Positions 21,702-29,284 of a stretch of DNA of 37,926 bases are shown one piece after another (positions within the stretch are counted from its first letter, which is position 1; each line of letters opens with the position of its first letter). Under the pieces are notes generated by a model. It did not search any database. It was not told where the DNA came from and worked only from the letters and a program-made list of their open reading frames with translations. Position numbers and translations under genes: made by a program. Origin of the DNA: JBBIND01 sp037444075 (GTDB lineage Bacteria > Acidobacteriota > Terriglobia > Bryobacterales > Bryobacteraceae). The DNA is taken from assembly GCA_037444075.1 (NCBI GenBank), contig JBBIND010000041.1, positions 1 through 37,926 on the forward strand, written 5' to 3'.

Positions 21702-24587
21702 TCAACGCAGGTAGAAGACCCGGTTGCCACGAATAATCAAGCGCACGAAGGAGTGCGCAGCATCTCCTGTCGGCGTCACCTCCCGGCTGAAAAACGTCAG
21801 GTGGATCACGTCCCGAATCTCAGGCCGGTTGGTCACCCGGTTCACGACGTCGTAGATCGGAATGCGCTGGCTAATAGCTACTGGATCGAACGCGAATTCG
21901 AACCTGCCGCCGCTGACCGGTATGACACCTTGGGCGATCGCGGCTCCCGGAATGAGCGCGGCGTAATGTATCTGCTGCGCGGTGCTCTGGCCCGTCATGC
22001 GCCATACCGCATCCGCCGGGAAGGAAGTCTCCGGGTTCAGGTTGAAGCGCAACGCGGGGGCATTGATGGGGCGATGGGTTTCCAGCACGTAGAAGAAACC
22101 ACCTTCGGGTGGAAGGCCAGGCATGGCGCCCGCGTGACCTTGCCAGTCCGCTTCCAACTGATAGCGATACACTCCGGGGACGTTCAGGCTCCAGCGTTCT
22201 GACCCCACCCACGATCCGGCGCCGTCAGCCACGCCGGCGTTCACTACCCGTCGTCCGTCCGGGTACTCGAGAGTAAAGGTCACTCTGGCGGGGACTATCG
22301 GGTCAACCTGAACCGCCGGGGCGAAACTCGTCCCAACCTCATAGACCATGCCCGGGCGCAAGCCCACCAGGAAGAAGCGTGCTTGGCGGCCTTCAGGCCC
22401 CACCAGTTCTTCGCTGCCCGCTGTGATGATGCGGTTATTCTGCGATTTGCGGGGCAGTATGAACGCGCTAGCCAGGTAGCCGGCGTAGAGTGGCGTCTCG
22501 TTGCGCCGCCGCAAAACAACGCCGCCAATCAGCCGGTAGATGTCTCCCGGCAAGTCGCCGTTGGAGGAGGCATTGATTTGCCCGCCGAAGCTGTTGGGAC
22601 TGGTGGACCAATAAGGCGCCCGCAGTCCATCTTCGCCGACCAGGAAACGGGACATGAAGCCCGGCCTGGGAGCGGCTGCGTAAAAATAACCCCACTCGGT
22701 GATGTACTCGGGAAACAGGTGGGGGGAGTAGCCGTTGGAAGTTACCAGACGGAGGTTGGTAGCGCCGACGCCCTGCAATCGGGCGTCGTAAGCCGCCGGC
22801 CGCTCTTTGTTCTCCCAGAACAGCACGGGTTCAATCTTGTTGGCGCCCTGTCCGTCACTGGCAATAAGCAGCACGTCGCCGGATCGGTACGGGAAGTTGA
22901 TGTGAGCCAGGAAGTTCGTGTTGGTGGTTGTGTCCACGTAGCCTTCAAAGCGCGTGTCTCCGGTGTCAACGAAGTTGTTGTTGATGCGCAGCTTCTTGCC
23001 GCGCGCGACGATGGGGCTGTCCGGCGGATACACCACGCCGGCGTGCCGGACGCTGGCTACCCACAGGTGTCCATCCCTATCCATGTGCCTCGCCAGCACG
23101 TGCCCGTAGTACTCGCCCGGCGCGTCGAAGGGAAGCACCTGCATGCCCTGTGCGGCAGTGAACAGCCCCCCCGGAGACGCCTTGCCGGAGTGGCGGAGCG
23201 TCCGCACGTTGTTGACGTCGGAGTTGACGAACAGCTTGGCCTCGATTTCCACGTCAGCCGGCACGGCAGGGGCAAACCCGATGTCTCGCCCGTAGCGGTT
23301 ACCGACCGGGTAGGACAAGCCCTGGAAAGTTGCCGTTGCCAGGGTCATGCGCTTGGCGATCCAAAAGCGGTAGGTGCCGCCGCCCTCGTAGCGATTGCCC
23401 CAGACGTCCGCCAGCCATCCCGATGCTTTGACCTCATGCAGGCCGTAGGCGTTCGGCCGCCAGGCGGTGAAGGCGGGGCGGTTGGTTGTCGGCCATTGCC
23501 CGCGCTTGGCTACGAAAGGAGCGGTGCCGAGATCTGTCGTGACGCCATCCGGACCTTTCACCTGAATGGAGAGCTCCCCTTGAGCAAAGTCCCAGGGGAT
23601 GTTGTTGCGGAGCTCGATGGTATCCGTGAGAAAACGAGGTTCCAGCGTATAGGACAACCGGGCGTTGCTGTCGCTGAACATGGGCAGGATGACGTCGTCC
23701 TGCATCAGGTTCCGGCTGGCAATGGCGAAACGTTGCTTGTCTTCTTCCGCCACTACTCCCCGGTAGCCATTTGAATTGAAGTCGTGCAGCAGTACCCACG
23801 GGATCCTGGGCTGAATCTGCTCGGCGTCCACCATGCGGCCGCTGACGTGGCGTCCGGATGCTCGCAGCGGCGGCGAGTAGATGTGGGACTCGGTGGCCCG
23901 TCCCCGGACTGCCGCAGGTCTGCGGGAAAACGACTCGCCCGTGAGGCTGAAGTAGCGCGTTCCCACGGTGACACCGTAGTCCAGCCTGAGTCTGTAGATC
24001 CCGGGCGGCAAATTGTCCGGGAGCCGCGAGCTGAGGCGGAAGACCACCTCGCGCTGCCCGTCCAGGCCCACGGTCTGGCTGGTAGCTCTCGGCATGAATT
24101 CGTCCAGCGGCGTTCGAGCCCAATACCCGAAACGCGTTGTCACAGCGCCCTGGACTCCGCCTTCGATGGGCAGTCCGGTCGGCGTTACCAGCGTGGACAT
24201 GCGTTCGTCGCTGGGCAGTCTGAGCCACCCATCGGCGTCGAAAGTCCTCTCGGCGGTTACCAACAGGCAAAACCCGTCCACGCGGATGCCGGCCGCCGCC
24301 AGACTGGCCAGATGCGCGCCCGTGACGACCAGCGTGGTTTCCACTGTCACCGGGGCACCAGGCTGCCATGAACGCGGACTTGCGCTGACGTGCGTCAGCC
24401 AATCGCCGTGGCCGGTATGCCCGGTATCGCCGAAGCGAACCTCTTCCCGGCCGTTATCATCATCGGACCGGCTTATTTCAGGACTTTGGCTTACTGCGTG
24501 GGCCGTCCAGCCTGGCCCAAGAGTAACTGCAAGAAGGAAGAGAGCAGCGAGCAGCAGGAAGCTGCACCAACGTGGCAATTGAGTCAT
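21702..24587 (-). CDS. Large secreted protein of unknown function
   Basis: A 961-residue protein I do not recognise. From ATG 24587 it has a clear signal peptide (MTQLPRWCSFLLLAALFLLA, then VTLGPGWTAHA). The mature part is almost entirely beta-type sequence with many aromatic residues and few cysteines, such as PPGIYRLRLDYGVTVG and TFTLEYPDGRRVVNAG. It appears to contain several immunoglobulin-like or jelly-roll segments, and residues near HGDWLTHVSASPRSWQPGAP open the first. No catalytic motif is evident. The frame stays open to 24764, but that stretch lacks protein character and holds a hairpin (24647-24675). It converges with the TIGR03437 gene and is followed by none on its own strand. 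Confidence 0.75.
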   Translation of the reverse strand: MTQLPRWCSFLLLAALFLLAVTLGPGWTAHAVSQSPEISRSDDDNGREEVRFGDTGHTGHGDWLTHVSASPRSWQPGAPVTVETTLVVTGAHLASLAAAGIRVDGFCLLVTAERTFDADGWLRLPSDERMSTLVTPTGLPIEGGVQGAVTTRFGYWARTPLDEFMPRATSQTVGLDGQREVVFRLSSRLPDNLPPGIYRLRLDYGVTVGTRYFSLTGESFSRRPAAVRGRATESHIYSPPLRASGRHVSGRMVDAEQIQPRIPWVLLHDFNSNGYRGVVAEEDKQRFAIASRNLMQDDVILPMFSDSNARLSYTLEPRFLTDTIELRNNIPWDFAQGELSIQVKGPDGVTTDLGTAPFVAKRGQWPTTNRPAFTAWRPNAYGLHEVKASGWLADVWGNRYEGGGTYRFWIAKRMTLATATFQGLSYPVGNRYGRDIGFAPAVPADVEIEAKLFVNSDVNNVRTLRHSGKASPGGLFTAAQGMQVLPFDAPGEYYGHVLARHMDRDGHLWVASVRHAGVVYPPDSPIVARGKKLRINNNFVDTGDTRFEGYVDTTTNTNFLAHINFPYRSGDVLLIASDGQGANKIEPVLFWENKERPAAYDARLQGVGATNLRLVTSNGYSPHLFPEYITEWGYFYAAAPRPGFMSRFLVGEDGLRAPYWSTSPNSFGGQINASSNGDLPGDIYRLIGGVVLRRRNETPLYAGYLASAFILPRKSQNNRIITAGSEELVGPEGRQARFFLVGLRPGMVYEVGTSFAPAVQVDPIVPARVTFTLEYPDGRRVVNAGVADGAGSWVGSERWSLNVPGVYRYQLEADWQGHAGAMPGLPPEGGFFYVLETHRPINAPALRFNLNPETSFPADAVWRMTGQSTAQQIHYAALIPGAAIAQGVIPVSGGRFEFAFDPVAISQRIPIYDVVNRVTNRPEIRDVIHLTFFSREVTPTGDAAHSFVRLIIRGNRVFYLR

Positions 24588-24646
24588 ACAATTCGAACAT
24601 CTCCCCGTTTGATATCCCCGCACAATCGGTTGAAACCCGGACAGTG

Positions 24647-24675
24647 CCTCAGGGAAAAACCCAAAAGCCCTGAGG
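24647..24675 (-). promoter_or_regulatory. Perfect 8-bp hairpin in the leader of the large secreted-protein gene
   Basis: CCTCAGGG and CCCTGAGG flank a 13-base loop. The hairpin lies 60-88 bases upstream of the ATG at 24587. On the minus strand the loop contains T4 and T5 runs. It could be a terminator of the upstream URO-D-like gene or a leader element; no T tract follows the stem in the minus direction. Confidence 0.45.
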
Positions 24676-24764
24676 GAGTTGCGCTTGTTCCACATAGGGT
24701 GAGTACCTTCCCCACCCTGATTTCGTACTACCCCTTTCCACACCGGGAATAGGCCGCCCCCCAC

Positions 24765-25898
24765 TCACCCGTTGGGATAGCGGCAAGTTGCTCCGGCCTC
24801 AAACATGGCGCAGAGGTTGGCTGCCGGCACATCCGGCTGAACGTTGTGTACCGAGGCCAGCACGTACCCTCCGCCGGGACCCAGCAACTCAAAGATCCTC
24901 CGCACCTCCTCCCGTACGGCGTCCGGTGTGCCGTGCGGAAGGATGCGCTGGGTGTCGATGCCGCCCCAGAAGGCAATGCGGCCCCCAAACTCCTTCTTCA
25001 GGCGCTCCGGCTCCATGTGCCGCGCGCTCACCTGAACCGGATTGATGGCATGGATGCCTAGGTCAATGAAGTCCTCGATGAAAGCGTACACGGACCCGCA
25101 GGTGTGGTAGAGAACCTTGGCCTGGGTATGCGCGCGGATGGAGTCCATAATGCGTTCCTGGTAAGGGCGGATCAACGCCCGGTAGGACGCCAGCGAACAC
25201 ATGGGGCGGTCCTGCAGTCCCAGATCATCGCCGAAGGCGACGACGTCGACGAGGTCTCCGACTTCTTTGAGCGCCCGCTTGTTGGTTTCGATCATGTTCT
25301 CCACTACCGCGTCCATCAGGCAGCGGAACAAGGAGTGGTTTTGCCCGAAGTCGCAGTACCAGTCCATGAATCCACGCATATACTGCGTCTGGTGGACGGC
25401 GTGATAGCGGGCGTTGAACACAAGGGCATAGTCGGTTTCCTCGCGCAGCTTCCTGGCGCGTTCGCGCAAGCCTCGGACGCGGCCGGGGTCGGCGGGGTCA
25501 GGCCAGGGATAGCTGGCAATATCGCTGGGCGTGATCTGGCCTTCCAGCGGACTCTGGCGAAGCTCATAGAAAGGACACCCCGGCGGGCGGACACGTTCCA
25601 CGCCCCACTCGTCGCGGAAGCGGCCGGGCGGCAGTTGCACGTCGCCGCCCTTGTCGGGGGGGCCCATGACCACGGGACGAAGATCCACATCGAAATGGCG
25701 CAGGATCCTATCGTCGATCTCCGCCAGTTGCTGCATCTGATCGATGATGGCGCCCTCGGCTCCAAAACCGAGGTGGCGGCAAAGGTCAGCGTAGGCGGGC
25801 TGCGTAATGCCGCTGAAGCGGGCGCTGCCCAAGTCCATGGGCACGCGGTCCGGCTGGCGGTGTTCGAGCGCGGCGAGGACTCGTTCTCGTGGCGTCAT
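24765..25898 (-). CDS. Uroporphyrinogen decarboxylase (URO-D)-fold family protein
   Basis: A 377-residue member of the URO-D/corrinoid methyltransferase superfamily. The start MTPRERVLAALEHRQPDRVP is typical, as are KVLYHTCGSVYAFIEDFIDL (the His-x-Cys of cobalamin methyltransferases such as MtaA/MtbA), GIHAINPVQVSA and IAFWGGIDTQRILPHGTP. True HemE lacks the HTCG motif and is shorter. A methyl transfer or related reaction on an unknown substrate is therefore more likely than heme synthesis; in soil bacteria such genes are often near sugar or amine catabolism. ATG 25898 was chosen on family alignment; the open frame extends to 26060. Function is not established. Confidence 0.85.
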   Translation of the reverse strand: MTPRERVLAALEHRQPDRVPMDLGSARFSGITQPAYADLCRHLGFGAEGAIIDQMQQLAEIDDRILRHFDVDLRPVVMGPPDKGGDVQLPPGRFRDEWGVERVRPPGCPFYELRQSPLEGQITPSDIASYPWPDPADPGRVRGLRERARKLREETDYALVFNARYHAVHQTQYMRGFMDWYCDFGQNHSLFRCLMDAVVENMIETNKRALKEVGDLVDVVAFGDDLGLQDRPMCSLASYRALIRPYQERIMDSIRAHTQAKVLYHTCGSVYAFIEDFIDLGIHAINPVQVSARHMEPERLKKEFGGRIAFWGGIDTQRILPHGTPDAVREEVRRIFELLGPGGGYVLASVHNVQPDVPAANLCAMFEAGATCRYPNG

Positions 25899-26107
25899 GT
25901 GAGCGTTCTCCGAATTGCGCGGGCTTTGGCCACCACACCCGCGAAGCGGATAGTTTATCGCCTTCGGAGGTCCAGTGCGTAGCGGCGCTGAGGGGGCGAT
26001 CAATCGTAGCCGCCCGTCCCAATTGCCTTCTGAGCTGCCCGTCCTTGATCTCTGGGGCATTCGGCCGGATTGGGGAGTCTGGGGCTGCTCATTGAGAGCG
26101 TGCAGGT

Positions 26108-26120
26108 TCCCGCATCGGGA
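26108..26120 (-). terminator. Short hairpin after the EamA pair
   Basis: TCCCG-CAT-CGGGA forms a five-base stem just after the stop codon at 26128 on the minus strand, with no T tract. It is a weak candidate terminator. The rest of 25899-26127 shows nothing else recognisable. Confidence 0.25.
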
Positions 26121-26127
26121 CGCGGTT

Positions 26128-26481
26128 CTAGCGGCTGCCGAGGCTCAGCAAGACGATCCCCGCGATGATCAAACCGAGTCCAACGAACTTGCTGCGTGTG
26201 AACGGCTCTCCGAAGAACAGCCGTGACCAGAACAGGGTGAAGATGTAACCGAGCGAGACCATCGGGTAAAGAACCGTCAGCTCACCCTTGCGTACTCCCA
26301 ACACGAAGAAGTACGAGGAAAGCAGGAACAATGCGACGCCCACCATCAAGCGCCAATTGAAAAACAGCGAGTCGAGATTGCGGTGGAGCCGGCCCGCGCC
26401 CGCCTTCAGAAAGACGGCGCCGAACGAGCCTATGAAGCTGGCCATGACGACCAGCAGCATGGAGGAAACCGGAGTGGTCAC
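26128..26481 (-). CDS. EamA/SMR-like four-helix transporter subunit (second of pair)
   Basis: A 117-residue membrane protein with four predicted helices (LLVVMASFIGSFGAVFLKAG, LMVGVALFLLSSYFFVLGV, VLYPMVSLGYIFTLFWSRLF, FVGLGLIIAGIVLLSLG). It is half the size of a ten-helix EamA permease, as in EmrE/ArnE-ArnF-type SMR proteins. The motif ELTVLYPMVSLGYIFT parallels ELSILYPVISLTYVWV in its partner. Its start overlaps the partner's stop by four bases. A heterodimeric transporter is likely; the substrate is unknown. Confidence 0.85.
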   Translation of the reverse strand: MTTPVSSMLLVVMASFIGSFGAVFLKAGAGRLHRNLDSLFFNWRLMVGVALFLLSSYFFVLGVRKGELTVLYPMVSLGYIFTLFWSRLFFGEPFTRSKFVGLGLIIAGIVLLSLGSR

Positions 26482-26888
26482 TTATGATTGTTCCTGCCTA
26501 AGACTCCCACCCCCACAACGATGGTGCATATCCCCGCCAACTTGATTGGATTCAACGACTCGTGAAAGATGATGAAAGACAGAATAGCCACCCAGACGTA
26601 GGTGAGAGAAATGACCGGATACAGGATGGACAATTCGCCGTCCCGCAGCGCGAGCACCAGCAGGATCGTACTGAGGCCATAGAGGCTGTAGCCCCCTACC
26701 AGAGGCACGTTGGTCAGCATATCCATCGGGTTGGTCGTCGTCAGCACGTTCGCTCCCGACTTGATGAGCACTTGGGCTAAGGCGCCGAAGACGGTACAGG
26801 CTGCCACCAACGCGACGCACTGTTTGCGGCTGAAACGAAACGAGGGCCGGGTGGCCGTCGGTGTTGTGGGGTTGGCGCTCAATGGCAT
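26478..26888 (-). CDS. EamA/SMR-like four-helix transporter subunit (first of pair)
   Basis: About 136 residues with a hydrophilic N-terminus (~20) followed by four helices: CVALVAACTVFGALAQVLIK, VGGYSLYGLSTILLVLAL, ILYPVISLTYVWVAILSFII and LAGICTIVVGVGVLG. The E in DGELSILYPV and the conserved Lys of LIKSGA match EamA/SMR families. It overlaps the second subunit by four bases, which fixes co-expression. ATG 26888 is used. A GTG at 26939, immediately after the stop of the BNR gene, gives 17 more residues and is equally possible. Confidence 0.82.
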   Translation of the reverse strand: MPLSANPTTPTATRPSFRFSRKQCVALVAACTVFGALAQVLIKSGANVLTTTNPMDMLTNVPLVGGYSLYGLSTILLVLALRDGELSILYPVISLTYVWVAILSFIIFHESLNPIKLAGICTIVVGVGVLGRNNHK

Positions 26889-26939
26889 TCCTGGCGATTT
26901 TCCATAATACCGAATCCCGGAACGCCTGCGGAGACTCAC

Positions 26940-27854
26940 TCAGGGGCGAGGCTGCTTCTTCAAAGTGGGGGCGGGGCGCGGGGTGGCCGGCGCGCGGGGT
27001 TCCGCCGGAGCCTGGGCCTCCTGGGGTTCAGGCGGCTCCGCAGGCATTGGCGGTTCGGGGGGAAGCGCCTCCAGAGTGGCCTGGCACTGCGCCGTTTCAA
27101 TCAGGAAAGAAGCCACGGGATGCCATTTCTGTTCGCTCTGGCGCTCGAGCACGTAAGAGGCTGTGGCGCGGTCTGGCCGCAATCGCAGGTCAGGCGTTTC
27201 CGGCGGCGGCACGGCGCGTGGCGGCCTGGCGCTGACCTCGCGAATCATCCAACTCTCCCCGCCTGTCATGGTCTCGTACAACTCATACCGGGCGCCTGTT
27301 TCGCCGGGATGCAGCAGGTCGATGATCATGGTTCCGGAGCGCGCGGTTTCGAAATGGAACCTGTCGATCATCACCACGCGGCTTTCGCTGAAGACGGGGC
27401 GGCGGCGCCAGTTCTTGCCCCCGTCGGTGGTGAGCAGGAAGAACGGATCCCGGGGCAGCGCGCCCAGAATGTGACCGCTGGCATAGCCATGCTGAAAATC
27501 GACGAATTGAATCTTATCGAGTCCGGCTCCCTGGAGGCGGGGGTGCGCCTCGCGCCAGCTGGCGCCGGAGTCCACGCTGCTAAGGAGAACCGAGTACATC
27601 GTCGCCGACCCGTTGTGCAGGTTGCCGGCGAGAAACAATCCGGAGCCGACCGGTTCGACGCTCGTGAGTTCCAGGAAGACCGGACACGGCGCGGCTTGGC
27701 TACAAACCATGCCGAAGGTTTGCAAATCCTCCTGCGAGCATTCGAATTGGAGGCGGATGGGTTTGCCTGTGTTTTGATAGACGGACTCGGGAGGCGCTTC
27801 CTGGGCCAGGCAGGTCCACACACTCAGGAGGGCGAGGATGGCCAGGCGGCGCAT
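26940..27854 (-). CDS. Exported BNR/Ycf48-like repeat protein with Pro-rich tail
   Basis: A 304-residue exported protein starting MRRLAILALLSVWTCLAQ (signal peptide). It carries Asp-box-like motifs SVDSGASWRE (~95), TTDGGKNWRR (~143) and MTGGESWMIRE, with intervening HGYASGHILG, in a beta-propeller arrangement like Ycf48/sialidase-type proteins. The last ~45 residues are Pro/Ala/Glu-rich (EPPMPAEPPEPQEAQAPAEP), probably disordered. No enzymatic residues can be assigned. ATG 27854 is only about 25-38 bases from the divergent lipoprotein start, so the two promoters overlap. Confidence 0.78.
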   Translation of the reverse strand: MRRLAILALLSVWTCLAQEAPPESVYQNTGKPIRLQFECSQEDLQTFGMVCSQAAPCPVFLELTSVEPVGSGLFLAGNLHNGSATMYSVLLSSVDSGASWREAHPRLQGAGLDKIQFVDFQHGYASGHILGALPRDPFFLLTTDGGKNWRRRPVFSESRVVMIDRFHFETARSGTMIIDLLHPGETGARYELYETMTGGESWMIREVSARPPRAVPPPETPDLRLRPDRATASYVLERQSEQKWHPVASFLIETAQCQATLEALPPEPPMPAEPPEPQEAQAPAEPRAPATPRPAPTLKKQPRP

Positions 27855-27855
27855 G

Positions 27856-27884
27856 TTGTATTGGAAATTGTAGCTCGGTATGAT
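27856..27884 (+). promoter_or_regulatory. Putative promoter of the cyclase lipoprotein gene
   Basis: TTGTAT (27856-27861), 17-base spacer, TATGAT (27879-27884, five of six matches). The expected start near 27891 would fall on or just before ATG 27892, making the mRNA nearly leaderless. The -35 is only a 3/6 match. Confidence 0.35.
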
Positions 27885-27891
27885 GCTGCCC

Positions 27892-28842
27892 ATGAAGCAG
27901 CTTCTGATTCTCGGGTGGGTTCTGGGAGCGTTGATGCTAGGTGGCTGCCGCCAGGCCGAAAAAGCGAAGCCAGAGCCTCAGGCTGCCGCCGGAGCCATCA
28001 TGCGGGACATCCCTCCGCAAGCGTTGTTTACAGGCTACGAGGTGGTCGATCTGTCCGTGATCGTGGGTGAACGCTGGCCGGCACACTGGGGCGCCAACCC
28101 GCCGATGCAACGTTGGACTTACAACTGGTTCGCCGAGCAGCGGGACGGCGTCAAGGTGCCGAGTGACGGTCCCTACTACGGGCAGCGCTACGTCATCGAT
28201 GAGCATACCGGCACGCAAACGGACTTCCCGGCGCACTTTGTTCCTCCTCCGGGCAGCCGCCTCGAGTTCGCCGGCAGCGCCGGAAAACTCACCGGTGACC
28301 GCTATCCGCTCGAGCGCATGATGGGTCCGGCGGCGGTCATTGACGTAACCACGCTGGTGGACAAGGCAGAGAACGGCAAGAGCGCGGTCATCACGCTGGC
28401 CATGGTTCAGGAGTGGGAAAAGCAGCACGGTGAAATCCAGCCCGGCGACGTGGTGTTGTTCTATAGCGGCTACACCGACAGGTTCTACCGTCCGTTGCCT
28501 TTCGGGCAGCGAATGACGTTCGATGTAGTGGTCACCAAGACCAAACCGGGCTGGCCGGCTCCCGCCCCTGAGGTGATGGGATACCTTTACCGGAAGGGCG
28601 TTTGGCACGCCGGCACCGATGGGCCCAGCATGGGGCCCGCCGAGGGCGGACAGGCTGTGCACGTCGCCGGTTTGCAGTACGGCATGAGTTGGGAGGAGAT
28701 GCTGATCAACCTCGGCAAACTGCCTGCGCGGGGAGCGTTCTACATCGCGCTCCCGCTGAAGATCGTCGAACAAAGCGGCAGCCCCACGAGGGCCATGGCG
28801 TTTGTGCCCAAGCGTCCGGCACCCGCGAAGCATAATCAGTGA
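27892..28842 (+). CDS. Cyclase family lipoprotein (kynurenine-formamidase-like fold)
   Basis: A PF04199 cyclase-family metal-dependent hydrolase fold. Numbering from ATG 27880, a lipoprotein signal (LGALMLGGC, Cys 23) anchors it outside the inner membrane. The metal motif is EHTGTQTDFPAHF (H109, Q113, D115, H119). The usual HxGTHxDxPxH has His where this has Gln; GTQ variants exist in the family. Later motifs are GDVVLFYSGYTDRFY and GVWHAGTDGPSMGPAEGGQ. The substrate is unknown. ATGs at 27880, 27883 and 27892 are all possible; 27892 gives MKQLLILGWVLGALMLGGC. The stop overlaps the next gene. Confidence 0.85.
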   Translation: MKQLLILGWVLGALMLGGCRQAEKAKPEPQAAAGAIMRDIPPQALFTGYEVVDLSVIVGERWPAHWGANPPMQRWTYNWFAEQRDGVKVPSDGPYYGQRYVIDEHTGTQTDFPAHFVPPPGSRLEFAGSAGKLTGDRYPLERMMGPAAVIDVTTLVDKAENGKSAVITLAMVQEWEKQHGEIQPGDVVLFYSGYTDRFYRPLPFGQRMTFDVVVTKTKPGWPAPAPEVMGYLYRKGVWHAGTDGPSMGPAEGGQAVHVAGLQYGMSWEEMLINLGKLPARGAFYIALPLKIVEQSGSPTRAMAFVPKRPAPAKHNQ

Positions 28843-29261
28843 GCCCCATGTCCCGGTGGTTCAAGTGGTTTCAGGGGAAGAAACCGGAACCTCTGCGAGG
28901 CGCGCCGGTGAGCCGTCGCCTCAAGAACTACTCCGCCCAAAGCGGCTACGTCTATGAGTATGAATTCCTGGGTTATCGAGCAACGGGCGCGGGGAGTGAA
29001 GAAGGCACCGAGTATGTCTTTCAGGTCTCCCCTGACAGGAAGAGGGTGTTCCCCGTTTCAGTGCTTGTGCCGGATGCGGCCGTGAGTGGCTGGGAGGAAG
29101 CCCACGAGCGCAGCCTGACGCGAAGTGAGTGTTACGCCATCGCCAAGATGGCCCTGTTTCAGGCCTTTGACGAGCGGCCTAACCCCGACCTGATGCCCGT
29201 CCCGGTGCGTGTTCGGAGCCTGGACGTGGACTGGATTCTCGAGAAACTGAGACTCGACTAA
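28839..29261 (+). CDS. Small conserved-looking protein of unknown function
   Basis: 140 residues from GTG 28839 (a second possible start is ATG 28848), not recognised. There is no signal or membrane helix. The centre (SGYVYEYEFLGYRATGAGSE, then EGTEYVFQVSPDRKRVFPVS) looks like a compact beta sheet, followed by a helix ECYAIAKMALFQAFDERPNP and an end VRVRSLDVDWILEKLRLD. The GTGA overlap with the cyclase gene shows translational coupling, so it may serve in the same process. Confidence 0.75.
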   Translation: MSPMSRWFKWFQGKKPEPLRGAPVSRRLKNYSAQSGYVYEYEFLGYRATGAGSEEGTEYVFQVSPDRKRVFPVSVLVPDAAVSGWEEAHERSLTRSECYAIAKMALFQAFDERPNPDLMPVPVRVRSLDVDWILEKLRLD

Positions 29262-29284
29262 GAACCACGAGTAACTGTCGGCTG

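Noticed and set aside
22383..23774. 463-codon plus-strand frame inside the large secreted-protein gene
   Set aside because: No start signal or family motif; the minus-strand protein has a clear signal peptide and continuous beta-type sequence.
24765..25898. Annotating the URO-D-fold gene as hemE
   Set aside because: It contains the HTCG motif of corrinoid methyltransferase relatives and no heme genes are adjacent.
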